The position numbers were made by a program, and so were the translations under genes. The notes under the pieces were generated by a model that did no database searches, was not told the DNA's origin, and saw only the letters and a list, made by a program, of their open reading frames with translations. DNA of 30,347 nucleotides from Chromera velia (taxonomy: Eukaryota; Sar; Chromeraceae): contig JAHBMJ010003357.1 of NCBI GenBank assembly GCA_018398765.1, positions 40,826-71,172 of the forward strand. Direction: 5' to 3'. This document shows positions 1 to 10,193 of the stretch, one piece after another (the first letter of the stretch is position 1; each line of letters opens with the position of its first letter).

Positions 1-832
1 CCACATTGGGTGTGTGATTCCCTCTGCCACCCAGGAGGAGGTCCTCTTCTCGGCCTGTCCCGAACTCTTCTGCTCCCTCATCAACGTACGTGCGTTGCGT
101 GGTCTTTCGAACAAACATTAATCTGGCGTGTTTTGCTTTCCGTCATGTATATATATAGGGGGGTGCATGTCCTCTCTGGGACTCCGCCATATGCTTAGGT
201 TCTCACCCTGAACTTTCTCTCCCATTCACCCTGCATGCATTTTCATCATCATTCGATCCTCCCCCCTTTTCCCTGTCGTCTTTCCACACAAAGATGTTCC
301 TGTCATCGGACTGATGGGATGGGCTGACGCGTCTGAAAGTTAGGAAAGGGACCGAGAGCACGCTCGTTTGGTTGCATGCGTGCAGGTTGAGCGTCTGGAG
401 GACAACGAGGTTGTTGTGTTCAGAAACGTGAAGCGTGTGTGTGCATACAAAGGATACGCAGAATCGTTCCAGTACGATGGCAAATATGAGGTCGGCGGAA
501 ATATGTATAATCAATAGATCAATGAGTTTGCGGAAAAGGGGGGAAAGAAAGGAAGAGGAGCATAGAGTCAGTCAGTCACACTGCCCTAATAACATCTGTG
601 GGGTCTGGCCGTCTGTCTGCTTCTCGGGTCTGCCTTGTCTGTCTGTCTGTCTGTCTTTGTTTTTGTTCTTTCTTTCTTTTTGTCTGTTGTGTTCACGAAG
701 AAAAAGAGGGAGAAGAAAAAGAAACATATAGTCTGTCTGTCTGTCTGTCTGTCTGTCTTTGTTTTTGTTCTTTCTTTCTTTTTGTCTGTTGTGTTCACGA
801 AGAAAAAGAGGGAGAAGAAAAAGAAACATATA

Positions 833-872
<40 letters not shown>

Positions 873-2428
873 GACTGTCTGTGTGTCTGAGAAGGGAAAG
901 AGAAAAGAGAAAAGGTCACATGGCCTGTCTGAGACCCATCCAGCCTCACCTCTCTCAGCTTCCTTCCTGCCGTTGAATAATGGAGAAAAGAACTCACTCT
1001 GAGTGAGTGAATGCATCTCTTCGAGCGATCGCGAAACGTTTTTCTCAAATAAACGCAAATACTCATAGTTTGTTTTCTCTCGTCCCATTCATTGCGCCAT
1101 TATTACTTCGGATGTTTTGTGTCACATCAATTCTGTGCCTAGCTTCATTCCCCAACCTCCCTCCCGTCGCATCTCATCGCGTCTCAGGGTCCTCGAATGA
1201 TTGAGGAGGTCTTGGCAATAGACGCGTGCGAGTGCGACCACTTCACTCAATATAACGTCCTCAGAGACCTCGGCAAGGCGGCTCTCGGGTTCGGCCTCTG
1301 TGAAGAGAAAGACATCTCCTCCGGAGCTTGGGGTCAGTTGGTTCATTCGCACGTCCGTGCATGGGTGTGTATGGGTTTGGTCTGAAGGGAAGCGAACGGG
1401 GGAGCTCTCTGTGTTCTCCGTTTCTCTTCCAACGGATGCGCTCACCTGTCTGCAGGACACAAGAGACAAAAGCAGAGCCTTCGTGTCTCTCTCACACACG
1501 TCTCGTCTTCTTCCCACGGCTGTCGTTGACTTTCAGCTTTTCTTTCCTTTTCTCCTTGCCGATTCTACTTTGGCACCGTCTGGCCAACTCTCTTACTGTC
1601 TCCCTTATGCGCTCCAGATTCCTTCTTTTTTGTTTCCCGCAAGTCGTGTCCTTGAAGTCTGAAGTAAAGTCCATGATGAACACACAAGAAGGTGATATTT
1701 CTTTCTATCGTCTTCTTACTTCATGCATGGATGCAGGCTGCGGCATTTTCGGCGGGGACCGTCACTTCAAGTTCATTCAGCAACTCTGTGCGGCCAGGGC
1801 CACAGGAAAGCGGGTGCACTTCTCCTCCTTTCGCAACGCAGAGATGAAAACGTCAGTCATACAGCAGTCGTGCGGTTGTTTTCCTTCCATTTGCTGTCAC
1901 GCATGTCCTTCATCTGTCTCTCCAGTGGGAACTTTTTTCAATCTGTAAAGCAGTGCCTTCTGATTTTCATGCGGATACTCATCCTCTGTGTTGCTTTGGA
2001 TCGTTCTTGCCTGATTCCACCTTGTGTTTTGTGCGGTTTTGCTGGAGAACATGGATGTGTGTTAGTGCCTTTATTTATTGGCTTGGAAAACAAAAGCAAG
2101 AGCAAAACCAAGGAAGACGAAGGGACACGTGTGGGCGTGATGCGTCGGTAGCTATTCCCCCTTGCCTCTATGTGTGTATGTAGTTAGGTAGGGTACTATG
2201 TAGGTATGTGTTAGTATGTATGGATACGGGCTTTGCCTTCATGCAATTTCAACGCATGCCTGCAGAGACCTGCAAGACATCTTGGCACGGCTTGGCCGCC
2301 TGGGGGTTACGGTGGGGTGTGCGTGCGAGTGGCTACTCGAGTGTGAGGCTGCTTCTGTAGGCCAAGAGGGGGGACCTTCGTTTCGTGAATTCCTTCTGCA
2401 GAAGATTGTTGCGATGGAATCAAATTGA
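1..2428 (+). CDS. PARG: poly(ADP-ribose) glycohydrolase, 3' part (5 exons, 5'-truncated by window)
   Basis: PARG hydrolyses ribose-ribose bonds of poly(ADP-ribose), reversing PARP signalling in the nucleus and cytoplasm. Inferred exons are 1-85, 386-490, 1188-1332, 1737-1851 and 2266-2428 (stop TGA). All phases join, giving 203 residues after one leading base. Seen: the QEE triplet (codons at 32-40), which in the family forms the end of the GGG...QEE catalytic signature with the catalytic glutamates. Also seen: YKGYAESF, matching the family's Y-x-GYA-x-(Y/F) segment, VLAIDA, and AWGCGIFGGD split across exons 3 and 4, matching the conserved NWGCGAFGGD loop. The C-terminal GVTVG...WLL matches the family's last helix. 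The GGG half and the N-terminus lie left of the window. The QEE and WGCG motifs are intact and the frame is unbroken, so the gene is probably functional. Exon borders are inferred from homology and GT/AG sites. Intron 2 carries a large GTCT repeat. Confidence 0.93.
632..890. repeat. GTCT microsatellite with 102-bp tandem duplication in PARG intron 2
   Basis: GTCT arrays alternate with a T-rich/GA-rich spacer. The spacer from about 655 to 732 recurs identically at 757-834, an exact offset of 102 bases. Each copy starts with several GTCT units, then a pyrimidine tract, a purine tract and CATATA. It lies wholly inside the 697-bp intron between PARG exons 2 and 3. The long open frames across it on both strands come from the repeat having few stop codons and are not genes. 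Confidence 0.9.
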
Positions 2429-3780
2429 TGAAATGAAATGAAAGGGACAGGAGGGCTCAAGTGAAGACAGACTCCAAACAGAGAGGCTGAGACTCACTGA
2501 CTGAAAGAGAAATATCACAAGATTATCACAAAGGTATGGAAAAACCTAGTGGAAAAACGAAGGGGGGGAGGAGGGAATAGAACGCCCCAGAGAACGCCCA
2601 ATGAGGCGGGATAGAATCGCACAACAGAATATCATCCGAATATGATGTAAAGAGATTTTTTAGACTGTATAAGTAGGTGTAAAAGAAAGGAGAAAAGAAT
2701 ACTCTGACGGAGTTCCGAAGATTGTCTGGACCCAGAGAGAAACAGTTTTGTTTTTGTGCATAGGAAGCACTAGAGAAAGCAAGTCATACCGGATATAAAC
2801 GTGTTACAAAATAGGTGTGACTGATTGAGTCAAATCTACTTAAATCCATTTTGTAAACAACATGGAAGCTTTCTAATGGACCAGACATAGAAGGCTCCCC
2901 AACATAGATCTTAGCCTATAGAATCTGATCTAAAATAGTAAAATCTGATTCACAGTACGTATTGTAGTGTCCTTCCCGGTTTCTAGGACCAGGACCCCGG
3001 CAAAGGCCCACTACAGAAAAGAAGTAAGGTAGCATGCCTGGGCCCTTCGACCCTTTCTCTACTCTTTTATGCTTTATAACTCATACAGATCAATCCGTCA
3101 CACAACGTCCTTTGGCAACAGTCTCGAGTTTGATCAGCCTGAATCGATTGGTATTCGTTTCACTTCATGACTCACTGTGGTTGGTGAGATCTGGACTTGC
3201 CGCCCTGGGCTGAGGGACTCTGTATGCAAGCTTGACCACGCTATTCACGTCGAGCCAGACCGAGCTGGCCCCGGAAAGAAAGGCCTGAGGAAAACGAAAT
3301 GATTCAGTCTGGCCCCGTGCATCCAAATCTTTCCGGGGTCACAGCCGTCTCCTGCAAATCCATGCGCATGCAGGCTCAGTCTCATAAATGTAACTGTCAG
3401 CCCTAAAAGTCTCTCATCGACTCACAACGTGAAAGCTCCACCCTTTTAAGAGATCTGAACTGTTGACTGAAGACTTGAATACCTGAGTACCTTTAGGCAA
3501 AGTAAGAGTCCACAGCCTTTAGCTAAGCTACCCTCCGAAGTAGGGTAGCGCAGTATCATATACTGATTAAATTTAGAAACTTGTACGATTTCTAGTACGA
3601 TTTAAGCCTAGATTTAAAATACCGCTGTCTAGTTCTTCAAAATATGAATGAGTTTAATAATGTTTATCAGCCATCATTAATTTAACTTAGCCTAAGTTAG
3701 CCTTATTAGCTGCCTTAATCTAGGCCTAAATGCCGCGAACACTTCAATACTATATGAATTATTGTAGGAATTATAACAAA
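2429..3780. other. intergenic, no gene recognised
   Basis: Downstream flank of PARG. No ORF over about 60 codons and no RNA gene that I recognise. Composition shifts from mixed to AT-rich after about 3540. A short inverted pair is visible near 3270-3345 (GGCCCCGGAAAG and CTTTCCGGGGTC). It may be a remnant of a mobile element, but no ends or target duplication were found. Confidence 0.5.
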
Positions 3781-3960
3781 AACTAGCTACTAGTCTATGT
3801 ATACCCTCACCACTACTATTACCCTGGAGTCTACTAGTTTTGCTAGCTGCTATGATGATTTGTTTTCATTGAATCTAGGTGTGATATATAAAGTTTTACA
3901 CTGAAATAAAGTTTAAAGTTTGATTTCAGACCATTGATTGTGAAGACTGTCAGATTGAAC
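3781..3960 (+). repeat. dispersed repeat, copy A (direct copy of 6366-6520)
   Basis: About 170 bp closely matching 6366-6520 in the same orientation. Shared blocks include AGTCTACTAGTTT, GCTAGCTGCTATGATGATTT, GAATCTAGGTGTGATATATA and TTTCAGACCATTGATT, with scattered mismatches. A more diverged inverted copy lies at about 8800-8925. No coding capacity, so it is probably a non-autonomous element or an element end. Confidence 0.75.
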
Positions 3961-4009
3961 AGAATATGTTGTCATATTGCATAGTAAGTTTTTTTACACT
4001 TCTCTCTTT

Positions 4010-4170
4010 TTGTATTTTTTCTTTTTGTATTCTTTCTTTTGGTACTCCTTCTTAATGAATATTTTTTCTTTCTATATTCTCTATTTTGGTATTCCTTCTT
4101 AATGAATGCTTTTTCTTTTTCTTTTTGTATAGTGAATGGTTTTCGCTTTTAATGAATAGTTTTTTATAGG
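4010..4170. repeat. T-rich imperfect tandem repeat
   Basis: Units of roughly 55 bp share TTTTGGTA(C/T)TCCTTCTTAA followed by TGAAT and a T-rich tract. At least two good copies are present plus a degenerate third. No ORF. It lies in the AT-rich gene-poor block. Confidence 0.6.
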
Positions 4171-6365
4171 AAATGGGTTGCTTGTTCCTTTTTCTTTGTG
4201 TATTCATTTCTTACATACACACTCCTAAGGTATAAATTTAATTCTTCTTGCAGGAAGAATTAAAAGATCTTTTGGTATCATGCATACACCCTGGGCGTGT
4301 GTGTTGAACAAACTCTCTTCTCTCTATTAAGAGATTTAATTGTTCAACTCTATCAAATTTTTTCTTTATTAGCGCGGATCTAATGAGTAGTAACCCTATA
4401 AAATCTTTGCGCGTCTTTTAACTGCATGTACGATTTAAAGTTCTTTTATTTTTTCTTTTTGTTTTAAAATTTGTAAAATTATTTTTTTTTTTCTGCTTTT
4501 TTATTTTTCGCGTTTCTTAATATAAATAAGTATAGTTTCTTTACTTTTATTTTCCATGTGTTTTGCTTTGGTCTTTGACCGAGCTACGTACAGTTTTATG
4601 GCTCTGCTTTACCAAGTGAGGTGTTAAAAATTACTTCAGAAGAGTTTTTTAAAGCTCTGATGCTCTGTCCGAAGGACAAACATTATCTTTAAGTAAAAAA
4701 GGCGTACGGTGATCTTGTAGGAACAGTGAATCTAAGTGACCAATACAAAAATAAAAATAAAAAAAAAGAAAAGCATTTACCCCATTTAATTTTTTTTTTT
4801 TTAAACGTGTTCACAGCGCTGATAAAAAAAATCGAAGTCAACACCTAGGTCAACACTGATATAATTTCACTTAGTCTCTAAGTCAGTCTGAGAGTCAATG
4901 ACGTATCAAGTCCGAAGTTTTAGCCTAGGTTAAGTCAAGAAACGGGCAACAACAAACATGCAGAAGAAAGAGAGAGATAAGAAAGACAGTGCGCCCAGTC
5001 TAGCACCCAGTGAAATACAACAGACACCACCCTTCTTCCTTTTCCTAAGTCGCTCCCCTACCTGCCCCCCGCCTAGCCCCCCGCCCAGATTTGCATCCAA
5101 GATGCCGTCATGCCCTAGACTGCCCCCAGCCCCTCCTCTTGCGCCTCCCGCTCCTAAAGACATGAAGGACTAGGGAAAAAAAGACACGCTGGTGAGAAGA
5201 ATGTGTCATCTGATTCTTTGCTGACTCTTCGCTGCGCTATTATTAATATTCATTAATCATTTTTCCTGTAGCTCGATTTTCGTTTTCTTCCTCCTTCTTT
5301 ATCTCTTGGAGGAGGGGATGAGGGGCATAAAACAACAAAGAAGCTAGTGGGGAAGACAACAGAGAATAGTAAGAGAAATACATCTCCATGGGCGTCTTTT
5401 CGCTTCCTCCTTATCCTCTTTGGGGTTTCCCCTCCAGAGTTAAACTCATTCCCTAGCTCATTCCTCCAAGTTGCCGACGACAACTTATCGTCCCTTCCTT
5501 TCCAGTCTCTTACTTATCTTTCTTTTGCGTTCTCTTTCTTTGGGGGCAGTGGCTGCGGCCCTGCAGTTAGGAGGGGACTAAGTCTTCTGCATCTTTCCCG
5601 AACTCTCCAGAAAAAACTCTTCAGAGGAAGAGAACTTCTAGCAGTGTCAAACTCCCCAAAAAAAACATTCTGTTCAAGTAAAGAAATTGTGAGCTGTAGA
5701 CGGCTTAAAAAAATGAGATAAAGCTTCTGAGATATAGCTATTAGTAGGTAGAAAAACACAGGCGCTTGTAGATGGGACTTTCGAACGGTTCTGAATTAGA
5801 AATCTGAAGCCTGATCCCATGCTAACCTCTTTTTTAACCTTATGAATTCCGAGGCCGTTGAAACGCCTTTCTACCTTTTTGAACATGAAGGCAGCCTCAA
5901 ATAAAGGTGTATAGCATTGTATAGCAAGGCAGATAGCTTGGCGCGCTAAGCAGCTTGCAGTAGGCTGCTAGATCGAAGCTGGTATTTGAGGTAAAAAGGC
6001 CGTAAGGTCAGACAAACCGCTGCAGGCGTTCAACTGAATTTGAGCAAAGTTGCCGGCTGAGGATGCATACATGCAACCGGCTGGTTTGCATATATGCGCA
6101 GTGTGTGGCGTGCGAGGGTCCTGTGGCAGGGACTCGATCGAGTACCCACGGGCCGCTGGCCACGGCGTACGATATAATCATGCACATGCAGAGCTTTCCA
6201 AAAAAAAAAAAGAAAACCAAAAATGAGATTTTGACTTTTTTTTTTTTTGTAGTGGTCGCCTAGTAGTGAATCCCTGACAAGGCCAACGTGCCGAAACTAG
6301 TTGGTTTCTTCTTTCACCTGATCACCAAGCAAAGTCTAGAGTGACTTTAATTTTTAAAATATCAG
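4171..6365. other. AT-rich intergenic block, no gene recognised
   Basis: Contains a short hairpin near 4231-4254 (TAATTCTTC, 6-base loop, GAAGAATTA) and long A-tract/T-tract pairs (about 4745-4800 and 6199-6250). A proline-rich open frame at 4958-5173 and several serine/phenylalanine-rich frames look like composition effects. No splice-flanked conserved protein segment or RNA gene was seen. Confidence 0.5.
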
Positions 6366-6520
6366 ATAGCTAAACTAGTAGACTCCAGGGTACTACCCTA
6401 AAGTCTACTAGTTTAGCTAGCTGCTATGATGATTTGTTGTCATTGAATCTAGGTGTGATATATAAAGTTTTATACTGAAATAAAGTTTAAAGTCTGATTT
6501 CAGACCATTGATTATAAAAT
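6366..6520 (+). repeat. dispersed repeat, copy B, with terminal hairpin
   Basis: Matches copy A at 3781-3960. This copy opens with an inverted pair, AAACTAGTAGACT and AGTCTACTAGTTT, around a short loop (about 6372-6414). Parts of it (GAATCTAGGTGTGATATATA, and ACATAGTACGGTTAGGAG further in at about 6664-6681) recur inverted at 8820-8925 on the far side of the hAT element. Copies B and C may therefore be the two ends of an older host element. Confidence 0.7.
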
Positions 6521-6875
6521 AAAACGTTTGAAATGCGTCAATTTTAAAGTTTGTGGATATAGATTTTTATAAATTTTGAAAAGTGAAAGAAAGTGAAAAA
6601 AATCATCGCTAAGGTAAAGTTTCTTAGTTCTAAAGTTGTAAAGTCAAAAAAGTTTTAAAGTTTTACATAGTACGGTTAGGAGTTACTACCAGCCTCTTTT
6701 AGCTAGTAGCGTATTACCGTTAGTTTGGTAACCACGAGATGGTAACCAGCAGACTTGAAAGCGTGTACCACTACCATAGTAGTTTAAGGGAAAACTCGGG
6801 TACTAAAAACAGTTACTAGACCCATTTTAAAGCCTGACCACTTAATTCATTAGCAGTTTAAAGCCCTGAAATAAT

Positions 6876-6883
6876 CATACTAA
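6876..6883. repeat. 8-bp target-site duplication, left copy
   Basis: CATACTAA directly abuts the left end of the transposon and is repeated exactly at 8534-8541. An 8-bp duplication is characteristic of hAT-superfamily insertion. Confidence 0.93.
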
Positions 6884-6965
6884 TAGTGACCATGTTTGAT
6901 TTGATTTGATTTGATTTGATTTGATTTGAGGTAGGGCTTAAGCTCAAATCAAATATCCAGTCAGG
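6884..6965 (+). repeat. left TIR and subterminal GATTT array of hAT element
   Basis: Perfect TIR tip followed by about seven TTGAT-type pentamers, then GCTCAAATCAAATAT. A perfect 16-bp palindrome (GATCAAATATTTGATC) follows at 6999-7014. In hAT elements such subterminal repeats usually bind the transposase; here that role is inferred. Confidence 0.85.
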
Positions 6966-7302
6966 GAGGACCTAGTATTTAAAGACCTATCAAAATACGA
7001 TCAAATATTTGATCAATATGACTTTCAACCTCAAATATGAAGGTCCCGAAAAACCTTTTGCAAGTACCGATCCGTCACGCATGCTGATTCAAATGAAAAA
7101 ACATAAATCTTGATGGTTTGCTCTCAAAAAAAAACGTTTTGAGCTGTACTGAAATTGATGCTTCACCTCCTTTTACTTCATGCAGAGGTAAACCGATCAG
7201 CTGAACGTTTTCCCGAACAGCTGTGTTGACTTTTCTGGTGCTGGAACATCTTTTACGGCCCCCTTTTTAAGCGTCTGCAAACATTTTACACCCCGTAAAG
7301 AC

Positions 7303-8117
7303 ATGTCATACAATCTGACAAGGTCGAACGGGAAGAAGGAGGCATTTGTTTTTAGAGCCGGGGACGCAAAAAAAATATGGTCCGTGCAAAAGGGGGCAAA
7401 TGTGATTCAGTATTAGGTGAAAATACAAGGAGCCGAGGGGGAAGGAGAAATTTTTTGTAGCTGTGAGTATGCAGCAGCGGCAACCAGTTCTTTTCAAACC
7501 CACCTCATCAATCAGCATGGCTTGACGATCACATCTGACAAACATGTGCAGCTACTCCAAGAAAGACTGGAGAAGCGGTTGGAGGGGGCGGAGGGGACGA
7601 AGCAGCTGTCCAGAAAGGTAAGGGAAAAGGCAATGGGGAGGCTGCTGACAGTGCTAGAGGGGGGGCTGCTCCTGCAGGGCCCAGCGGGAGGACTAATTTG
7701 AAACCAAAGGAGGTGGCCGCAGACGCAAATGCTGAGAAGGCTAGGGGGAAACTTCCCCCTCCTGAGAAAGTCATCACTCCGGGTGAGGAAGGCTACCGAC
7801 CTCTCTATATTCACCTCCAATACAAGGGGCTTGTTGTCGGCCCTGGCACGGCACAGAGGGTAGCCGAACTTACCAACTCTGGATGCTTAGCTGCCCAGAA
7901 ATAGGACGGTTCCAACACCAACAGCAATAGCAAATGTATGCACGGTTCTCCGTCTCACCCTGTTGTTATCTCTCCGCAACTGAATAGAAGCCCAGGAGTA
8001 CCCACCCCTGGAAAGCCGAAAAGCCAGAGAAAAAGCTCTCAGCAGCTCCCACCACCGATCAATTCGATTCATATTGAAGAAAGTGATCATGAAGAAGAGG
8101 AAAAGGAAGTGCCATAA
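7303..8117 (+). pseudogene. decayed gene inside hAT element, possible N-terminal BED-like finger
   Basis: An ATG at 7303 opens a frame with a conserved-looking Trp (IWSVQKG), then a possible zinc-binding segment: CSC, about a dozen residues, then HLINQH. BED fingers in hAT transposases have this order of Trp, Cys pair and His pair, but here the Cys pair is C-x-C rather than C-x2-C, so the match is weak. The frame is broken by TAG at 7414-7416 and by a one-base shift near 7610. It then continues as a Lys/Glu/Pro-rich stretch to TAG at 7902-7904. After that it stays open as a Ser/Pro-rich segment with an acidic tail (EESDHEEEEK) to TAA at 8115-8117. No transposase catalytic core or hAT dimerisation domain is present. 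Alternatively this is an accessory element protein with introns I did not resolve. Confidence 0.6.
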
Positions 8118-8454
8118 AGCTGAGTGATTGTCACCTCAATTTTGGTACGTGCTCTAACTTTATCGTATCAACAAAAAGTCATATGCAATTTTAAATCTAT
8201 CAATTTTACGTTCTTAATCTCTATTAGTACTAGAGTGAGTCTCAGTAACTAGTGTATATACACTGCCACACAGGCATATTTTTTTTACGGAACTGATAAG
8301 TTATAATTATATATATATTTTTTTAAATTTTTGAAACACACATCAAAAATGTTCTGATAACTATTGTCATGAGAAAAATGATCAGAGTGACAGTAAGTCA
8401 GTAACTCAGTGAGGAACCCTAAGAGGTTAACCTCAAATCTTACCTCAAATATCA

Positions 8455-8533
8455 AATATTTGAGGTTGAAGCTCAAATTAAATCAAATTAAATCAAATCA
8501 AATTAAATATAATCAAATCAAACATGGTCACTA
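8455..8533 (-). repeat. right TIR and subterminal AAATC array of hAT element
   Basis: Read on the minus strand it begins with the same 23 bases as the left end, followed by degenerate GATTT/AATTT pentamers and TTGAGCTT. The pentamer array differs in length and sequence from the left one, so only the outer tip is a perfect TIR. Confidence 0.85.
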
Positions 8534-8541
8534 CATACTAA
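8534..8541. repeat. 8-bp target-site duplication, right copy
   Basis: CATACTAA, identical to 6876-6883, immediately outside the right TIR. Confidence 0.93.
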
Positions 8542-8799
8542 AAGAATATATGCTATACATAATGATATACTAGTTAGAGCGAGTTAGAGTTCAGTCATAA
8601 AATGATGAACATTGAGTTTTGCTAGAATAAACTTTTGATAAATGTCAAAAATATGATTTTTACTAGTCTAAAATTGGTTTTGTAAGTTAAGTTTGACTCA
8701 GAATATGGCCAAATCTGCCTGTTTTTAGCTATTACCACTACTATTCGAACACTACTACCGTGACTATAAAATTAGTAACCGGGCGGCCTAGCGGCCACC

Positions 8800-8925
8800 T
8801 AGTAACCGTCCTACTTTCGTTACTCCTAACCGTACTGTGTAATAAACTTTAAAGTTCGGGGTCGGGCTTTATTATAAAAAAAACTTTACAGATCACACCT
8901 AGCATTGAATTGCCAATTTTTTGGC
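8800..8925 (-). repeat. dispersed repeat, copy C (inverted, diverged)
   Basis: The reverse complement contains ACAGTACGGTTAGGAGTAAC and AATGCTAGGTGTGATCTGTA, resembling blocks at about 6664-6685 and 6440-6465. The two blocks occur in the same order as on the left when read from the outside inwards. Together with copy B this makes a long, degenerate inverted repeat around the hAT insertion. Confidence 0.6.
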
Positions 8926-9479
8926 TCAGCCCTACCTAGAGCCCTACTCAGTCCGCTAGGCTGAGCCTGTGCCACTGTGGATCTCTGCTCCACTTTGATT
9001 CACTTCACTGCTAAGGAATTGGGGCATGCTGATACGGCAACACAAAGAGACACCTGGTTTCAGAAACGCGGATCTTTGTAGACGGCAACCTCAACGAAAA
9101 CGGAGTCTGAGCCACACAACGACGTGCATGGCAGCCGAGAACATCAGTCAGACAGACAGACAGACAGGCGAGCAACCGAACAACACTCGCCAACCAGAAC
9201 GAAACTGCATGGCACTCTGAGGAGAAAGACCAAGGGTGAGAGAAATCATTTGTCTCGATCATGCCCTCTGCTTTCCCTCCTCCTTATTCCTGTTAATTCT
9301 CGCGCGTGTCTTCCTCTCTCCCGCCCTTCTCAACTTTCCACCGTTCCTTTTCTCCTTTCAATACAGCAGGCAAGCTCTTTTCGTTTTTCCAGATGCAGCG
9401 GCAGAAAGGACCGCCCCTGACCACTTTCTTAATTCTTGCTTCCTGCCCGCCTTTTCCCTGACGCATTCGATCGGCATGG
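8926..9479. other. 3' flank of the lumen-protein gene
   Basis: Mixed-composition sequence with a short GACA microsatellite at about 9145-9172. Open frames here have no recognisable domains. It probably includes the 3' untranslated region of the minus-strand gene ending at 9480. Confidence 0.45.
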
Positions 9480-10193
9480 TCAGATCAATTTGAGAAGTTT
9501 GAGCACCTTCTCCAATGCAGATTTGCATATGATCACCTGCTTTCTGCTGATCTCCAAATACCGTGCAACTGCATCCGCCCCCCCTCCTGGATTATACTCC
9601 CCAAAGCTGGACGTGTAGGCCATCGAATTGGCCATCGACTGCGCACTGGAGAATTCTTCGGCAGCGCTGATGAACTGCTCGATATCATCTGGGTCATCCA
9701 GGTTTCCTTGCAACTGCTGGATCGTCTTCTCTGCCTGAAAAAGGGGGTCCTTTGTCGATCGTAACCCTAGGTATTTCCGTACAACGTCAGCGTCTCTGAC
9801 GCACTTGGTCGGGCTCTCACACTTGGTGGTTTCCTTGTCCCAGTTCTCCAACAGATAGACGATGTCTTTGTAGCCGGTCAGAAGGCGGTCAGTGGGAGAA
9901 AGTTTGGACGCTGCGAGGGCGGGGAGAGGGAAGGCGACCACCAACCCGAGGAGACTTCTTCCTGCTGTCTCCAACGCAGTCCGTCGTGTCGCATCTTTCC
10001 TCCGCACCTCTTCTAAGGAGACGGGGAAGGGGGTTTCTGCTTCTTCCCTAAAGTTTCGTGCGTGTACTTCTGTGGCAAGACGCCCCGATACCCGACGCAT
10101 ACGCACTGCCTGCTTCGGTTTCGAGGCGGTGAAGGCCTCTGATGAAGAGGCTGACAGAAAAATGGAGACACAGAGAGACGAGACGGCCCGCAT
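9480..10193 (-). CDS. predicted thylakoid-lumen protein with tripartite plastid targeting, intronless
   Basis: 237 residues from the second in-frame Met. I prefer it to the Met at 10262 because it places a signal peptide at the very N-terminus. Residues 1-20 form an ER signal (LCVSIFLSASSSEA) with predicted cleavage before Phe21, the hallmark of complex red-lineage plastid targeting. Residues 21-69 are Arg/Lys-rich and transit-peptide-like. Residues 70-94 form a lumen signal: twin Arg 70-71, hydrophobic core 81-94, AxA at 92-94, suggesting the Tat route. The mature part is about 143 residues, mostly helical, with two Cys near 120-130 (TKCESPTKC), YKDIVYLLENWDKET and a C-terminal Leu-rich helix. 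I have the impression of a conserved algal lumen family, some members of which are compared with PsbQ-like helical bundles. I cannot name it, and a photosystem role is inference. Divergent from the MFS gene across 706 bp. Confidence 0.85.
   Translation of the reverse strand: MRAVSSLCVSIFLSASSSEAFTASKPKQAVRMRRVSGRLATEVHARNFREEAETPFPVSLEEVRRKDATRRTALETAGRSLLGLVVAFPLPALAASKLSPTDRLLTGYKDIVYLLENWDKETTKCESPTKCVRDADVVRKYLGLRSTKDPLFQAEKTIQQLQGNLDDPDDIEQFISAAEEFSSAQSMANSMAYTSSFGEYNPGGGADAVARYLEISRKQVIICKSALEKVLKLLKLI

Larger units (their letters stand above)
6884..8533 (+). mobile_element. hAT-type DNA transposon, 1650 bp, probably non-autonomous
   Basis: The terminal inverted repeats start TAGTGACCATGTTTGATTTG at the left, and the reverse complement sits at the right end; the first 23 bases match perfectly. 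Further in, both ends carry degenerate GATTT/AAATC subterminal arrays. A perfect 8-bp direct duplication (CATACTAA) flanks the element. TAG/CAG-type termini and 8-bp duplications are family hallmarks of hAT elements. The interior holds one decayed gene (7303-8117) that lacks the RNase H-like transposase core, so mobility would need a transposase from elsewhere. The intact duplication and matching TIR tips suggest a fairly recent insertion. It sits between diverged inverted repeats B and C, so it may be nested in an older element. Confidence 0.93.

Noticed and set aside
598-1002. 134-residue plus-strand and 164-residue minus-strand ORFs over the GTCT tract
   Set aside because: Open only because GTCT repeats lack stops; the protein is a period-4 repeat and lies in a PARG intron.
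4930-5173. Overlapping proline-rich and glycine-rich ORFs
   Set aside because: C-rich composition on one strand gives both; no domain, no splice context.
6121-6176. GC-rich block with GGCCGCTGGCCACGG as a structured RNA
   Set aside because: Only short imperfect pairing and no family resemblance.
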